Below, piece after piece: positions 1 through 7,528 of a DNA stretch of 36,073 nt. The stretch lies in assembly GCA_001829005.1 (NCBI GenBank), contig MIAG01000013.1:1-36073 (forward strand), in the 5' to 3' direction. Position 1 is the first letter of the stretch. Every line of letters starts with the position of its first letter. A program made the translations under genes and the position numbers. The notes under the pieces were generated by a model. The model was not told the origin of the DNA and searched no databases. It saw only the letters and a list, made by a program, of their open reading frames with translations. This stretch comes from Sphingobacteriia bacterium RIFOXYC2_FULL_35_18. GTDB lineage: Bacteria > Bacteroidota > Bacteroidia > Chitinophagales > Chitinophagaceae.

Positions 1-1134
1 CAACAATGCTGTTACATTGGCCTTAGTACTGATTGCAGCCGTGTCTACTTTCCAATTAGATATATCTGCAGAACCATTAAAACCAGTTCCACTTAATCCA
101 TAAGAAGCACTTAAACTCTTTAAATTATCTCCTAATGAAACCCCACTGATGGTGCTCTTTGATAAATCTGTATTTTCAATCTTAGTGGTCGTTCTGCGAA
201 AGTTCGACACAAAATTTGCAGTATCACTAATCTTTAACCTGTTCGATAGCATTGATGCTGTGTCACTAATCTTTAACCTATTCGATAGCATTGCAGCTGT
301 ATCACTCATCTTAAGTCGATTAGAAAAAGTACCTAATGTATCGCTAATATTTAACTTCAGATTCAATGCGTTTTGTGTTGCTATACTAATTGGCTTTCTT
401 AAATCAGTGGTATTATCAACTGAATCAATTAAAAGATTTTTCTTAGCATCAGATGTATTTGATGCTCCAGTACCGCCATTAGCAATTGCAACTATACCAT
501 TTACATTTTTTGCATTTCCGATTATATCACCAATAATTTTTGAGCCACTAACTGATTCTATTTTTATATCTGTTATACTATAGTTGGCAACTTTAGAGGT
601 AACAACTGAACTATCAGCTAATTTTAAACTAGTGATTTTATTATTTGCAATAGTAGGATTAGGATAGCTGCCCGACAAATCACCCCCTGCCCCTCCTATT
701 GGACTTGCTGTGCCAGCAGAAACTGCATTAAGCGCATAGGGCACACTTAATAATTGCGTAGAACCTAAGTTTATATAATTATTACTAGCGGTGGGGTCAA
801 TCTCTACTTCCATAAACTTATCCCCTTGCATCCAAGTAACTCCTGCTAAAGTTCCTATTGAACTCATAAATCCAGGACTTCCAATTTGTACTGCAAAAAG
901 CCCCCAGGCATTGGTTTTTACCGATCTGGTTTCAGAAAATTGTATCACACCCTGTGAAGATCCTGTTCGGATATTTACACGTAAATAAATAGTTTGATTT
1001 TGAAGTGGGTTACCTGCAGCATTTCTTGCAACACCTTGGTAATTGATTAAATTAGGTGCTTGAGAAAAAACATTATCTGACTTTAAAATTGAAAAGAATA
1101 AAATCAGGTTGAATAACCATAGTGTTTTTGCCAT
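1..1134 (-). CDS. Secreted tail-fibre-like repeat protein, 5' part only (runs off window)
   Basis: I translated this minus-strand frame by hand. It opens with ATG at 1134 and has no stop in 378 codons, so the C-terminus lies outside the window. Residues 1-25 look like a Sec signal peptide ending at FSQ. Next comes the Bacteroidota N-terminal pattern NLINYQGVARNAAGNPL. Phage-tail-fibre-like phrases follow: SYPNPTIANNKITSLKLADS, ANGGTGASN, and VSLGDNLKSLSASYGLSG. Around residues 255-310 there is a 13-residue tandem repeat (SDTAxMLSNRLKI). Known family behaviour: such secreted fibre-like proteins often end in a chaperone (S74 endosialidase) domain, but that part is not visible here. It starts 19 bases after the T9SS-domain gene upstream on the same strand, so the two are probably one operon. 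The role is inferred to be a surface or secreted adhesive fibre; the substrate is unknown. Confidence 0.8.
   Translation of the reverse strand, partial: MAKTLWLFNLILFFSILKSDNVFSQAPNLINYQGVARNAAGNPLQNQTIYLRVNIRTGSSQGVIQFSETRSVKTNAWGLFAVQIGSPGFMSSIGTLAGVTWMQGDKFMEVEIDPTASNNYINLGSTQLLSVPYALNAVSAGTASPIGGAGGDLSGSYPNPTIANNKITSLKLADSSVVTSKVANYSITDIKIESVSGSKIIGDIIGNAKNVNGIVAIANGGTGASNTSDAKKNLLIDSVDNTTDLRKPISIATQNALNLKLNISDTLGTFSNRLKMSDTAAMLSNRLKISDTASMLSNRLKISDTANFVSNFRRTTTKIENTDLSKSTISGVSLGDNLKSLSASYGLSGTGFNGSADISNWKVDTAAISTKANVTALL
221..360 (-). repeat. 39-bp tandem repeat inside the fibre-like gene
   Basis: Three full 39-base units (221-259, 260-298, 299-337) and a partial fourth lie head to tail. 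Each encodes 13 residues of the form SDTAxMLSNRLKI. The first two units are nearly identical in DNA and the third is diverged, which suggests recent duplication. The period is a multiple of three, so copy-number change keeps the frame. Confidence 0.85.
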
Positions 1135-1153
1135 AGTACTTGATTATTAATGG

Positions 1154-1687
1154 TTACTTAATTTTTATTACTTTAAATATGCCTCTCCTTATTACCAATT
1201 TTCCAGTTCCGTCTAATTGATTAATTGCAATCATATACGCTCCTTGTGGAAATTTGCTTAAATCCCAGCGTTCTGTTCTTCCAACACCAAAATGAAAAAA
1301 CAATAACTCTTTCATTTTTTTACCTTGAACATCAAATAATTCAATTTTTATTTTTCCGGAATTGGTATGCAGCAAATTGATCTCCAAAATATCCTTAAAT
1401 GGATTGGGATAAATTTTAATTTCATCGGGTAAAAAAGTAGGGAATGCATTATAAACAGATGCAAATGAAGTAAATGATTGTAGTACTCCACTAGTTACAA
1501 CTAGTGTACTGGTTGTTTGAGTTACTATTGATGCAGACTCTCCAAAACTTAATTCAAATTGATAATTTCCTTGACTACCATAATTCCCTGTAATATTTAT
1601 AGTGGAAGGATAAATAGACTGTGCATCCCCATTGGAGTATATCAGGAAACATAGCAAACAAATTATAATTCCTTTTTTCAATACCAT
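1154..1687 (-). CDS. Small secreted protein with T9SS type A sorting domain
   Basis: This is a 177-residue protein when started at ATG 1687. An in-frame TTG at 1699 is possible but less likely. The N-terminus KKGIIICLLCFLIYSNGDAQ is a signal peptide. A short middle region (SFGESASIV, TTSTLVVTSGVLQ) resembles the compact modules common in Bacteroidota cargo proteins. The last 80 residues carry a type A sorting signal: IKIYPNPFKD, then IELFDVQGKK, then FPQGAYMI, ending in basic KVIKIK. In this family the C-terminal domain directs export across the outer membrane by the type IX machinery. The protein has almost nothing besides signals and a small middle module. It probably shares an mRNA with the fibre-like gene that starts 19 bases downstream. 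What it binds or does at the surface is unknown. Confidence 0.82.
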   Translation of the reverse strand: MVLKKGIIICLLCFLIYSNGDAQSIYPSTINITGNYGSQGNYQFELSFGESASIVTQTTSTLVVTSGVLQSFTSFASVYNAFPTFLPDEIKIYPNPFKDILEINLLHTNSGKIKIELFDVQGKKMKELLFFHFGVGRTERWDLSKFPQGAYMIAINQLDGTGKLVIRRGIFKVIKIK

Positions 1688-1743
1688 AGAGGTTTGCAAA
1701 ATGTAAAAGAATTGTAAAACGAAGCTAAACTATTCGAAACAAA

Positions 1744-1766
1744 AATTGCCCGCAAAGCGGGCAATT
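1744..1766 (-). terminator. Intrinsic terminator of the fsa gene
   Basis: A perfect 10-bp stem (AATTGCCCGC paired with GCGGGCAATT) closes a 3-base loop. On the minus strand it is followed by TTTGTTT. It lies 28 bases after the fsa stop codon, so it most likely ends fsa transcripts before the T9SS-domain gene. Confidence 0.8.
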
Positions 1767-1794
1767 AAACTTTATTTATTTTGTAGTGAAATAA

Positions 1795-2445
1795 CTACAT
1801 TTTTTTTGCGTCCTCTAAAAACTTAGCAAGTCCAATATCAGTTAATGGATGTTTCAACAACCCAACAATTGAATCTAATGGACAGGTACAAATATCTGCA
1901 CCCAATTCGGCTGCTTTAATAATATGTAAAGGACTTCTGATTGAAGCTGCTAAAATTTCTGTTTTGTATTGTTGTACATCAAAAATATGACGCAATTGAC
2001 CAATCAAATCCATACCATCCCAACCACTATCATCTACACGTCCAATAAATGGAGATACATAAGATGCACCCGCTTTAGCGGCCAAGATAGCTTGACCCGC
2101 AGAAAAAATTAAAGTGCAGTTGGTTCTGATTCCGTTATCGGTAAACCATTTGATAGCTTTTATACCATCTTTTATAACTGGAACCTTCACAACAATATTT
2201 GGATGAATAGCAGCCAACTTCTTTCCTTCTTCAACCATAGTTGCAAAGTCTGTAGATAGTACTTCAGCACTAACATCTCCATCAACTAGCTCACAAATGG
2301 TTTTATAATGTTGGGCAATGGCTTCTTCGCCTTTGATACCTTCTTTAGCCATCAAAGAAGGATTGGTTGTTACACCATCTAAAATACCTAAGTCGTTTGC
2401 TTCTTTAATTTGGGCTAAGTTGCCAGTGTCAATGAAAAACTTCAT
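1795..2445 (-). CDS. fsa: Fructose-6-phosphate aldolase / small transaldolase family
   Basis: This is a 216-residue protein, the normal length for the compact FSA/TalC subfamily of transaldolases. The start at ATG 2445 gives the family N-terminus [17 protein letters not shown]; extending the frame further upstream would run into the SRP RNA. Visible motifs are [13 protein letters not shown] and the Schiff-base lysine region [11 protein letters not shown], followed by [19 protein letters not shown]. Known chemistry: cleavage or formation of fructose-6-phosphate from dihydroxyacetone and glyceraldehyde-3-phosphate, or transaldolase activity in the pentose phosphate pathway. Sequence alone does not separate these two activities well. 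The enzyme is cytosolic. It follows ffs by 21 bases on the same strand and ends in a strong hairpin at 1744-1766. I see no separate TAnnTTTG box in its short leader. Confidence 0.92.
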   Translation of the reverse strand: MKFFIDTGNLAQIKEANDLGILDGVTTNPSLMAKEGIKGEEAIAQHYKTICELVDGDVSAEVLSTDFATMVEEGKKLAAIHPNIVVKVPVIKDGIKAIKWFTDNGIRTNCTLIFSAGQAILAAKAGASYVSPFIGRVDDSGWDGMDLIGQLRHIFDVQQYKTEILAASIRSPLHIIKAAELGADICTCPLDSIVGLLKHPLTDIGLAKFLEDAKKM

Positions 2446-2466
2446 ATATGTATAATTAAAAAAATA

Positions 2467-2563
2467 TGGCAGGCTACTCACATCGCACCGCTACAACCGC
2501 TTATCCTTGCTGCATTCCTGCCCTGGGGAGGTTCAGCAGGAGCTGGTCGTGCAAGACCTGCCA
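2467..2563 (-). ncRNA. ffs: Small signal recognition particle RNA (4.5S type)
   Basis: Read on the minus strand, this roughly 97-base segment begins TGGCAGG and ends CCTGCCA, so its two ends pair. The centre holds the SRP domain IV signature: CCCCAGGGCAGGAATGCAGC, with a GGAA tetraloop on a GC-rich stem and the AGCA internal loop, then AAGGATAAG. There is no Alu domain, so it is the short bacterial form. The RNA pairs with Ffh and docks with FtsY to target membrane and secretory proteins during translation. The terminal stem is followed on the minus strand by TATTTTTTT (2458-2466), which would act as its own terminator. A TAnnTTTG box sits 5 bases upstream of the 5' end. Confidence 0.93.
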
Positions 2564-2568
2564 CACCG

Positions 2569-2576
2569 CAAAAGTA
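2569..2576 (-). promoter_or_regulatory. -7 box of the ffs promoter
   Basis: TACTTTTG on the minus strand matches the Bacteroidota -7 consensus TAnnTTTG exactly. A TTTC (3 of 4 to TTTG) lies 20 bases upstream. The RNA 5' end predicted from pairing is about 6 bases past the final G, which gives an internal measure of box-to-start distance. Confidence 0.7.
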
Positions 2577-2589
2577 AGGATTGAATGCT

Positions 2590-2597
2590 TACCTTTG
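2590..2597 (+). promoter_or_regulatory. -7 box of the FKBP gene promoter
   Basis: TACCTTTG matches TAnnTTTG exactly and ends 14 bases before the chosen ATG. It lies only 13 bases from the oppositely directed ffs box, so the two promoters are back to back. I see no good TTTG at -33. Confidence 0.55.
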
Positions 2598-2611
2598 AAA
2601 AAAAAATATTT

Positions 2612-3046
2612 ATGGGTGTAGCAGATCAATTAGCACAATTAAAAGCAGAGAAAGCAGCTGCCAATTTAAAAGAAGGGCAAGATTTTTTAGCAAGTAATAA
2701 GCAGAAAGAGGGCATTGTAGAATTGCCAAGTGGATTACAATATGAAATAATTACGGAGGGCACAGGTCCTAAACCAGCAGCACATAACGAAGTAACTTGT
2801 CATTACCACGGCACTCTTATTAACGGAACAATTTTTGATAGTTCTGTACAAAGAGGTAGACCAGCTTCATTCCCTTTAAACATGGTTATTAAAGGTTGGA
2901 CAGAGGGATTACAGCTAATGCCTACTGGAAGTAAATGGCGCTTTTTTATCCCACCGCATTTAGGTTATGGTGATAGACAAGTGAATGCTCAAATAGGGCC
3001 AAACAGTACACTGGTATTTGAAGTTGAACTAATTAGTTTTACTTAA
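2612..3046 (+). CDS. FKBP-type peptidyl-prolyl cis-trans isomerase
   Basis: This is a 144-residue protein from ATG 2612. The upstream in-frame ATG at 2585 would overlap the promoter box and is rejected. Residues 1-45 form a charged, helical N-terminal arm (GVADQLAQLKAEKAAANLK). It is like the dimerisation arm of FkpA/FKBP22 proteins, but with no signal peptide, so the protein is probably cytosolic. The FKBP fold follows: VTCHYHGTLINGTIFDSS, then VIKGWTEGLQLMPTGSKWR, and IPPHLGYGDR at the active site, ending STLVFEVELISF. It speeds proline isomerisation and likely assists folding. It converges with uup with only 5 bases between stops; its terminator hairpin lies inside the uup coding sequence. 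Confidence 0.88.
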   Translation: MGVADQLAQLKAEKAAANLKEGQDFLASNKQKEGIVELPSGLQYEIITEGTGPKPAAHNEVTCHYHGTLINGTIFDSSVQRGRPASFPLNMVIKGWTEGLQLMPTGSKWRFFIPPHLGYGDRQVNAQIGPNSTLVFEVELISFT

Positions 3047-3051
3047 ATAAC

Positions 3052-4965
3052 TTATTGAAACTCGCTGAGTTCTAACCAGCGAGTTTCTTTTTCTTCCAAA
3101 GCCTTTTCTATTTGCACCAGTCTTTCACTTATTTTTTGAATTATTTCAAAAGATGCAGTGCCAGTGCTCAATTCATTGGTCAAGTCGTGCTTTTCTTTTT
3201 CTAAAAGGGGCATTTCCTTTTCTAGTTGCTCAAACTCTCTTTTTTCTTTAAAGCTCATTACCTTTTTTACAGGAGCTTTAGGAGTTTCTAATTTTGCAGT
3301 TACAATATCTTCAGTGCTTGCGCCCTTTCTTTTCCCTGCTTCTAAAGCGTCCCATTTATTGTCTTTCTTTTCATTCTCCTTCTGCCAAATTCTATACTGT
3401 GAATAGTTCCCAGGAAAATCCCTCACTTCTGCATTGCCCTCAAAAACAAATAAGTGATCTACCAAACGATCCATAAAATAACGGTCGTGCGATACTATTA
3501 AAACACAACCTGGATAATCAACCAAGAAATTTTCTAACACAGCCAATGTAGGTAGGTCAAGATCATTGGTTGGTTCATCCAATATTAAAAAATTGGGATT
3601 GGTAAATAAAACCACCAATAATTGCAATCGCTTTTTCTCTCCTCCACTTAATGAATTCAAATAAGTGTACTGTTTATCTGGCGTAAACAAAAAGAGTTCT
3701 AAGAACTGCGCAGCACTTAAAGTGGTACCATCTGCTAAAGGAAAATTCTCCGCAAACCCTTTTACATATTCAATTACACGAACATTTTCTTTGAAAACCA
3801 ATCCCTGTTGAGAAAAATTTCCAAATACGACCGTGTCACCAATATTAATTTTACCACTGTCGGCCGACTCTAATCCTTGTAAAATATTTAAAAAAGTAGA
3901 CTTCCCTACTCCATTCTTTCCAATGATACCAATACGTTCCCCTTTACTGAAGTTGTAATCAAAACCTTTTAATATGGGCAAGTCTCCATAGCTCTTATAT
4001 ACTTTTTTCATCTCCACCACTTTGCCCCCCAATCTGCTCATTTTTACTTGCAGTTGTAACTGTGCATCTTCTATTTTTTGCTTGGCCCTTGCCTCTACTT
4101 CATAAAAATTATCTTGACGGCTTTTACTTTTGGTAGTTCTAGCTTTAGGTTGCTTTCGCATCCACTCCAGCTCTTTGCGATAGGTATTTTTAGCTTTGTC
4201 TATACTAGCTTGTTCACTTTCCAAACGGGCAGCTTTCTGCTCCATGTATTGTTCATAATCCCCCCGATACACATATAAATTTTCTCTCTCCAACTCCCAA
4301 ATTTCATCGCAGGTAGCATCCAAGAAATATCGATCGTGGCTCACTAATAAAAGAGTTACTTTTTCTTGGTTTAAATAATGCTCTAGCCACTCAATCATTT
4401 CCACATCTAAATGGTTGGTTGGCTCATCCATCATTAATAAGGTATGCTGGTGTGCAAAGCCAATATCAATAAGGGTTTTAGCCAATGCCACCCTCTTTCT
4501 TTGGCCACCACTCAATTCTTTAACCGGATTGGTTAAATGGTGAATATTCAATTTATCTAGAATCTGCTTAACCTTGGCCTCAAAATCCCAAGCACTTAAG
4601 TCATCCATGGCTTCAATCCCTTCTGTAATGCCAATGGCGTCTTCAGCCTCTATGGCCGCTTCGTACTTTTTAATGGCAGTGATTACTGGATGATTCAGGT
4701 GAAATATATTTTCTAGAACCGACCAAGACTCTTCAAACTGGGGATCTTGCTCAAAAAGCGCCACTGTAACGTCTTTGTGGATCCAATATTTACCAGCATC
4801 TGGGGTCTCTAAACCCGCTAGAATCCTTAACATGGTTGACTTCCCAATACCATTTCTGGCAATTAGGGCTATTTTATCACCTTCGTTTATATGAAAGGAA
4901 ATATTACTGAAAAGTGGATTAATACCATAGCTTTTGGTTAATCCTTCTACCGAAACATAATGCAT
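3052..4965 (-). CDS. uup: ABC-F family ATPase, Uup type
   Basis: The 637-residue protein has two ABC cassettes and no membrane segments. Cassette 1 has ARNGIGKST near residue 36 (the usual first Walker A glycine is alanine), signature LSGGQRKR, and Walker B LLMMDEPTNHLD. Cassette 2 has GKNGVGKST, LSGGEKKR and LILDEPTNDLD. The ABC-F linker lies between them (about 235-315) and is rich in Arg and Lys. The C-terminal 100 residues form a charged coiled coil, the mark of Uup rather than EttA. Known family role: ABC-F proteins act on ribosomes or nucleic acid structures; Uup is linked to tolerance of branched DNA and ribosome rescue. A TAGTTTTG box ends 4 bases before the ATG, suggesting a leaderless transcript. 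It is divergent from the histidine kinase gene. Confidence 0.9.
   Translation of the reverse strand: MHYVSVEGLTKSYGINPLFSNISFHINEGDKIALIARNGIGKSTMLRILAGLETPDAGKYWIHKDVTVALFEQDPQFEESWSVLENIFHLNHPVITAIKKYEAAIEAEDAIGITEGIEAMDDLSAWDFEAKVKQILDKLNIHHLTNPVKELSGGQRKRVALAKTLIDIGFAHQHTLLMMDEPTNHLDVEMIEWLEHYLNQEKVTLLLVSHDRYFLDATCDEIWELERENLYVYRGDYEQYMEQKAARLESEQASIDKAKNTYRKELEWMRKQPKARTTKSKSRQDNFYEVEARAKQKIEDAQLQLQVKMSRLGGKVVEMKKVYKSYGDLPILKGFDYNFSKGERIGIIGKNGVGKSTFLNILQGLESADSGKINIGDTVVFGNFSQQGLVFKENVRVIEYVKGFAENFPLADGTTLSAAQFLELFLFTPDKQYTYLNSLSGGEKKRLQLLVVLFTNPNFLILDEPTNDLDLPTLAVLENFLVDYPGCVLIVSHDRYFMDRLVDHLFVFEGNAEVRDFPGNYSQYRIWQKENEKKDNKWDALEAGKRKGASTEDIVTAKLETPKAPVKKVMSFKEKREFEQLEKEMPLLEKEKHDLTNELSTGTASFEIIQKISERLVQIEKALEEKETRWLELSEFQ
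3058..3092 (+). terminator. Terminator of the FKBP gene, embedded in the 3' end of uup
   Basis: AAACTCGCTG (3058-3067) pairs perfectly with CAGCGAGTTT (3077-3086) around a 9-base loop, followed on the plus strand by CTTTTT. It begins 12 bases after the FKBP stop. The same bases encode the last residues of Uup on the other strand, where no T-run follows the stem. Confidence 0.75.
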
Positions 4966-4969
4966 GCTG

Positions 4970-4977
4970 CAAAACTA
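4970..4977 (-). promoter_or_regulatory. -7 box of the uup promoter
   Basis: TAGTTTTG on the minus strand matches TAnnTTTG exactly and is separated from the uup ATG by only CAGC. Using the ffs spacing, transcription would start at or next to the start codon. Confidence 0.55.
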
Positions 4978-5027
4978 AGTATCTTAGACGCTAATTCCGA
5001 GAAACAAAGAACCTAGTTGTAAAAGAA

Positions 5028-6857
5028 ATGATCAAAACACCACTTAGGAACCTTAGCATACGCAATAAGTTGTTCCTTTCGCATTTCCTGATTTTATTGA
5101 TCACCCTTATTATCATTGTAATATCGGTAAAAGTGAATGACAAGCGATTGCTCATGCATCAAATGATGACTCACTTAGACGATATCAGAAACAATATTGG
5201 TAAACAAAGTGAGGCAAGGCAATCGTTTTTATTAAAAGACCGATTTACAGAAAGTTTTTATACAACTGGTACAACCGAGTCTATTATAGACTATGACAAA
5301 CTCATTAAAAAAATTGATAGCAGCCTATTAAGTATAAATCAAAACAAATTATCTCGAAACTCCCCTATTTCTGAAAAAATAGTAACTATAACCAGAAATA
5401 TTCATGCGCAGGAAGTCTTTTTTAATAGAATGGTAGATTCTGTTAAACAATTAGGCATGGGAAACCAAGGGCTAATTGGGGCATTAAATCAACATAAGAA
5501 TGAACTAATAACTAGCAACCTAATTTCTTCAACCGATTTAAAAAAATTAGATGAATTAGCAACCACTTATTTACTAGATAAAAACGAAAAAGCGGCCATT
5601 CAATTTGACTCTTTAGCTAGAAAGTTGCTTTTTGCATACAGCAATAATTCAATTGCAGAAACCATTTTAGAAGAATATAGAAAAACATTTGTAAGAATAG
5701 TAAAACTAGAAAGGAGTATTGGCAATAGTAATCAAGACGGCTTACAAAATGAACTAATTAAACAGAGCAAAAGCAATGATGAGCAACTTCAAGCAACATT
5801 AACTTCAATTAATGCGCTTTACGAAGAAGACATTAAGAGATTAGAATGGATTTTTTATGGATTAATAGGAGTAACCTTAATTGCAGGCCTTTTGTTTAGT
5901 TATCTAATTTCAATTGAAATAACCCGTCCACTTATTGAACTAAACAGGGCAACCAAAGAAGTGGTTGCTACAAAATTCAAAGACGATATTAGCTCCGACT
6001 TTATAGACGAAGGACGAATGGATGAAATTGGGCAACTTGCCATCAATTTTAACTTAGCAATTAGAAAAATAAGAAGAAGTATTAAAATTATTCAGGATAA
6101 ATCGGAAAGCTTACAAACCAAAAATAAACAGCTTTTAGAGAACGAAGAAACACTGAAAATGATTAGTGCACAGAAGGATAAATTTCTTTCTATTATCTCT
6201 CATGATATGCGTGCCCCTTTAAGTAGTATTATTAGTTTCTTAGATTACTATAAAGACAACTTTAAGAATTTTACTGAAGCTGAAATTGAATTTGTATCTA
6301 GCAATTTAAATACACACGTAAAAAAAGTGGTTGAAATGTTAGATGGATTATTGATGTGGTCTAGATCTCAAACAGGTGAAATTCAGATGAATTTACAACC
6401 AATAGATTTAGCACAAATTATTGAAGACACAGTTACCGTACTAAACCAAAGCGCGGTCAATAAAAATATCAGGATAAGAACTTATTTGCATAGTCAACTA
6501 ATTTGGGCCGATAAGAATATGACTGCATTTATTATCAGAAATATCTTAAGCAACGCCATAAAATTCACCAGTGAAAATGGACTTATAGACATCAACACAA
6601 AGCGTAATAAATACAATGCTTTTGTAATCATTAAAGACACAGGAGTTGGCATAACCGCAGATTCTCTCTCTAAGCTTTTTCAAGACAATGTTAGTTATTC
6701 AACCTTTGGTACGGCTAATGAAAAAGGCATAGGATTAGGCTTGGTTCTTTGTAAAGATTTCATGAATAAGATGAATGGTAATATTGAAATAGAAAGTATT
6801 CATGGTGAAGGAACCACTGTAAACCTTCTTTTCCCATTAGTAAGCAGAGGAGATTAA
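5028..6857 (+). CDS. Membrane-bound sensor histidine kinase
   Basis: This is a 609-residue kinase. The first membrane segment is at about 14-34. A roughly 235-residue, mostly helical periplasmic sensor region follows, then a second membrane segment at about 272-297. A HAMP linker (about 298-350, with MDEIGQLAINFN) leads to the phosphoacceptor SHDMRAP with His392. The ATPase domain shows the N box RNILSNAIKF (505-514), G1 DTGVGI (537-542) and G2 GIGLGL (567-572). Nothing in the sensor region names a ligand. There is no receiver domain and no response regulator gene in the window, so it is an orphan here. Its stop TAA overlaps the next gene's ATG (TAATG), so it is translationally coupled to a pseudouridine synthase. 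The upstream gap is shared with divergent uup; no exact promoter box is visible on this strand. Confidence 0.9.
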   Translation: MIKTPLRNLSIRNKLFLSHFLILLITLIIIVISVKVNDKRLLMHQMMTHLDDIRNNIGKQSEARQSFLLKDRFTESFYTTGTTESIIDYDKLIKKIDSSLLSINQNKLSRNSPISEKIVTITRNIHAQEVFFNRMVDSVKQLGMGNQGLIGALNQHKNELITSNLISSTDLKKLDELATTYLLDKNEKAAIQFDSLARKLLFAYSNNSIAETILEEYRKTFVRIVKLERSIGNSNQDGLQNELIKQSKSNDEQLQATLTSINALYEEDIKRLEWIFYGLIGVTLIAGLLFSYLISIEITRPLIELNRATKEVVATKFKDDISSDFIDEGRMDEIGQLAINFNLAIRKIRRSIKIIQDKSESLQTKNKQLLENEETLKMISAQKDKFLSIISHDMRAPLSSIISFLDYYKDNFKNFTEAEIEFVSSNLNTHVKKVVEMLDGLLMWSRSQTGEIQMNLQPIDLAQIIEDTVTVLNQSAVNKNIRIRTYLHSQLIWADKNMTAFIIRNILSNAIKFTSENGLIDINTKRNKYNAFVIIKDTGVGITADSLSKLFQDNVSYSTFGTANEKGIGLGLVLCKDFMNKMNGNIEIESIHGEGTTVNLLFPLVSRGD

Positions 6858-7453
6858 TGCAACACCAATATTTTTTATTGAATAAGCCTTACAACATGGT
6901 TTCACAGTTTAAAAGCAGCCATGCTGTTCGTTTATTGGGCGATTTACATTATCCTTTTCCAGAAGGCACGCATGCTATTGGCCGGCTTGATCATCATTCG
7001 GAAGGATTACTACTACTTACCACAAATAAAAAAGTAACCCGATTACTTTTTCAAGGAGCAATACCACATAAAAGGGGTTACCATGTATTAGTAAATAATC
7101 ATGTATCAAATGAACAACTGACACTACTCAGCAATGGGGTCCAATTTAAAATAGGTCTCAACGTATACCATACAACTTCCCCCTGTGAGGTTGCGATTGT
7201 AAACCCACCTATTGTTCAGTTCCCAGGTGCATATATAGAATCTGAAAGAGTGGCTCATACTTGGCTGAGTATTGAATTAACCGAGGGAAAATACCACCAG
7301 GTCAGAAAAATGCTGACAGCAGTTCAACTCAAATGTAAGAGACTGGTTAGGGTGAGTATAGAAAACCTTCAACTAGGCAATTTGGCTCCTGGACAAGTAA
7401 AAGAAATTCAAGAAATGGATTTTTTTGATTCACTAAAAATCACCAATTATTGA
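6857..7453 (+). CDS. Pseudouridine synthase, RluE/RsuA family
   Basis: This 198-residue protein lacks the N-terminal S4 domain, as expected for RluE-type enzymes. The catalytic motif is AIGRLDHHSEGLLLLT with Asp45. The C-terminal family motif is LTEGKYHQVRKML, then KRLVRVSIENL and LAPGQVKEI. The family isomerises a uridine in rRNA (RluE acts on 23S rRNA in E. coli); the target here is not provable from sequence. The ATG overlaps the stop of the histidine kinase by one base, so translation of the two is coupled. The middle segment (about 90-130, IGLNVYHTTSPCEVAIVNPP) fits the family. I am confident of the family, less so of the exact subtype. Confidence 0.85.
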   Translation: MQHQYFLLNKPYNMVSQFKSSHAVRLLGDLHYPFPEGTHAIGRLDHHSEGLLLLTTNKKVTRLLFQGAIPHKRGYHVLVNNHVSNEQLTLLSNGVQFKIGLNVYHTTSPCEVAIVNPPIVQFPGAYIESERVAHTWLSIELTEGKYHQVRKMLTAVQLKCKRLVRVSIENLQLGNLAPGQVKEIQEMDFFDSLKITNY

Positions 7454-7507
7454 AACTGTTGAAGGGGAGCTTAAAATTGCAATTAAAGCTATCCACGAAC
7501 TATTTCT

Positions 7508-7515
7508 TAACTTTG
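7508..7515 (+). promoter_or_regulatory. -7 box of the ispH promoter
   Basis: TAACTTTG matches TAnnTTTG exactly and ends 13 bases before the ispH ATG, predicting a leader of about 8 bases. The nearest TTG upstream is 28 bases away, longer than the usual spacing. Confidence 0.6.
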
Positions 7516-7528
7516 TGGTTTATATACC

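Noticed and set aside
221..360. Possible CRISPR-like direct repeats
   Set aside because: Units are contiguous with no spacers, have a 39-base period in frame with a coding region, and translate into a protein repeat.
149..583. A long plus-strand open frame with repeated SLIFNLFDSI
   Set aside because: It is the antisense shadow of the 13-residue repeats in the minus-strand fibre-like gene, whose signal peptide and family motifs make it the real one.
2446..2481. Longer N-terminus for fructose-6-phosphate aldolase
   Set aside because: The extension has no family match and runs through the SRP RNA 3' end and its T-run; the conserved protein starts at 2445.
7454..7528. Possible RNA leader or riboswitch before ispH
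   Set aside because: The promoter box is only 13 bases from the ATG, leaving no room for a structured leader, and no strong stem is visible.
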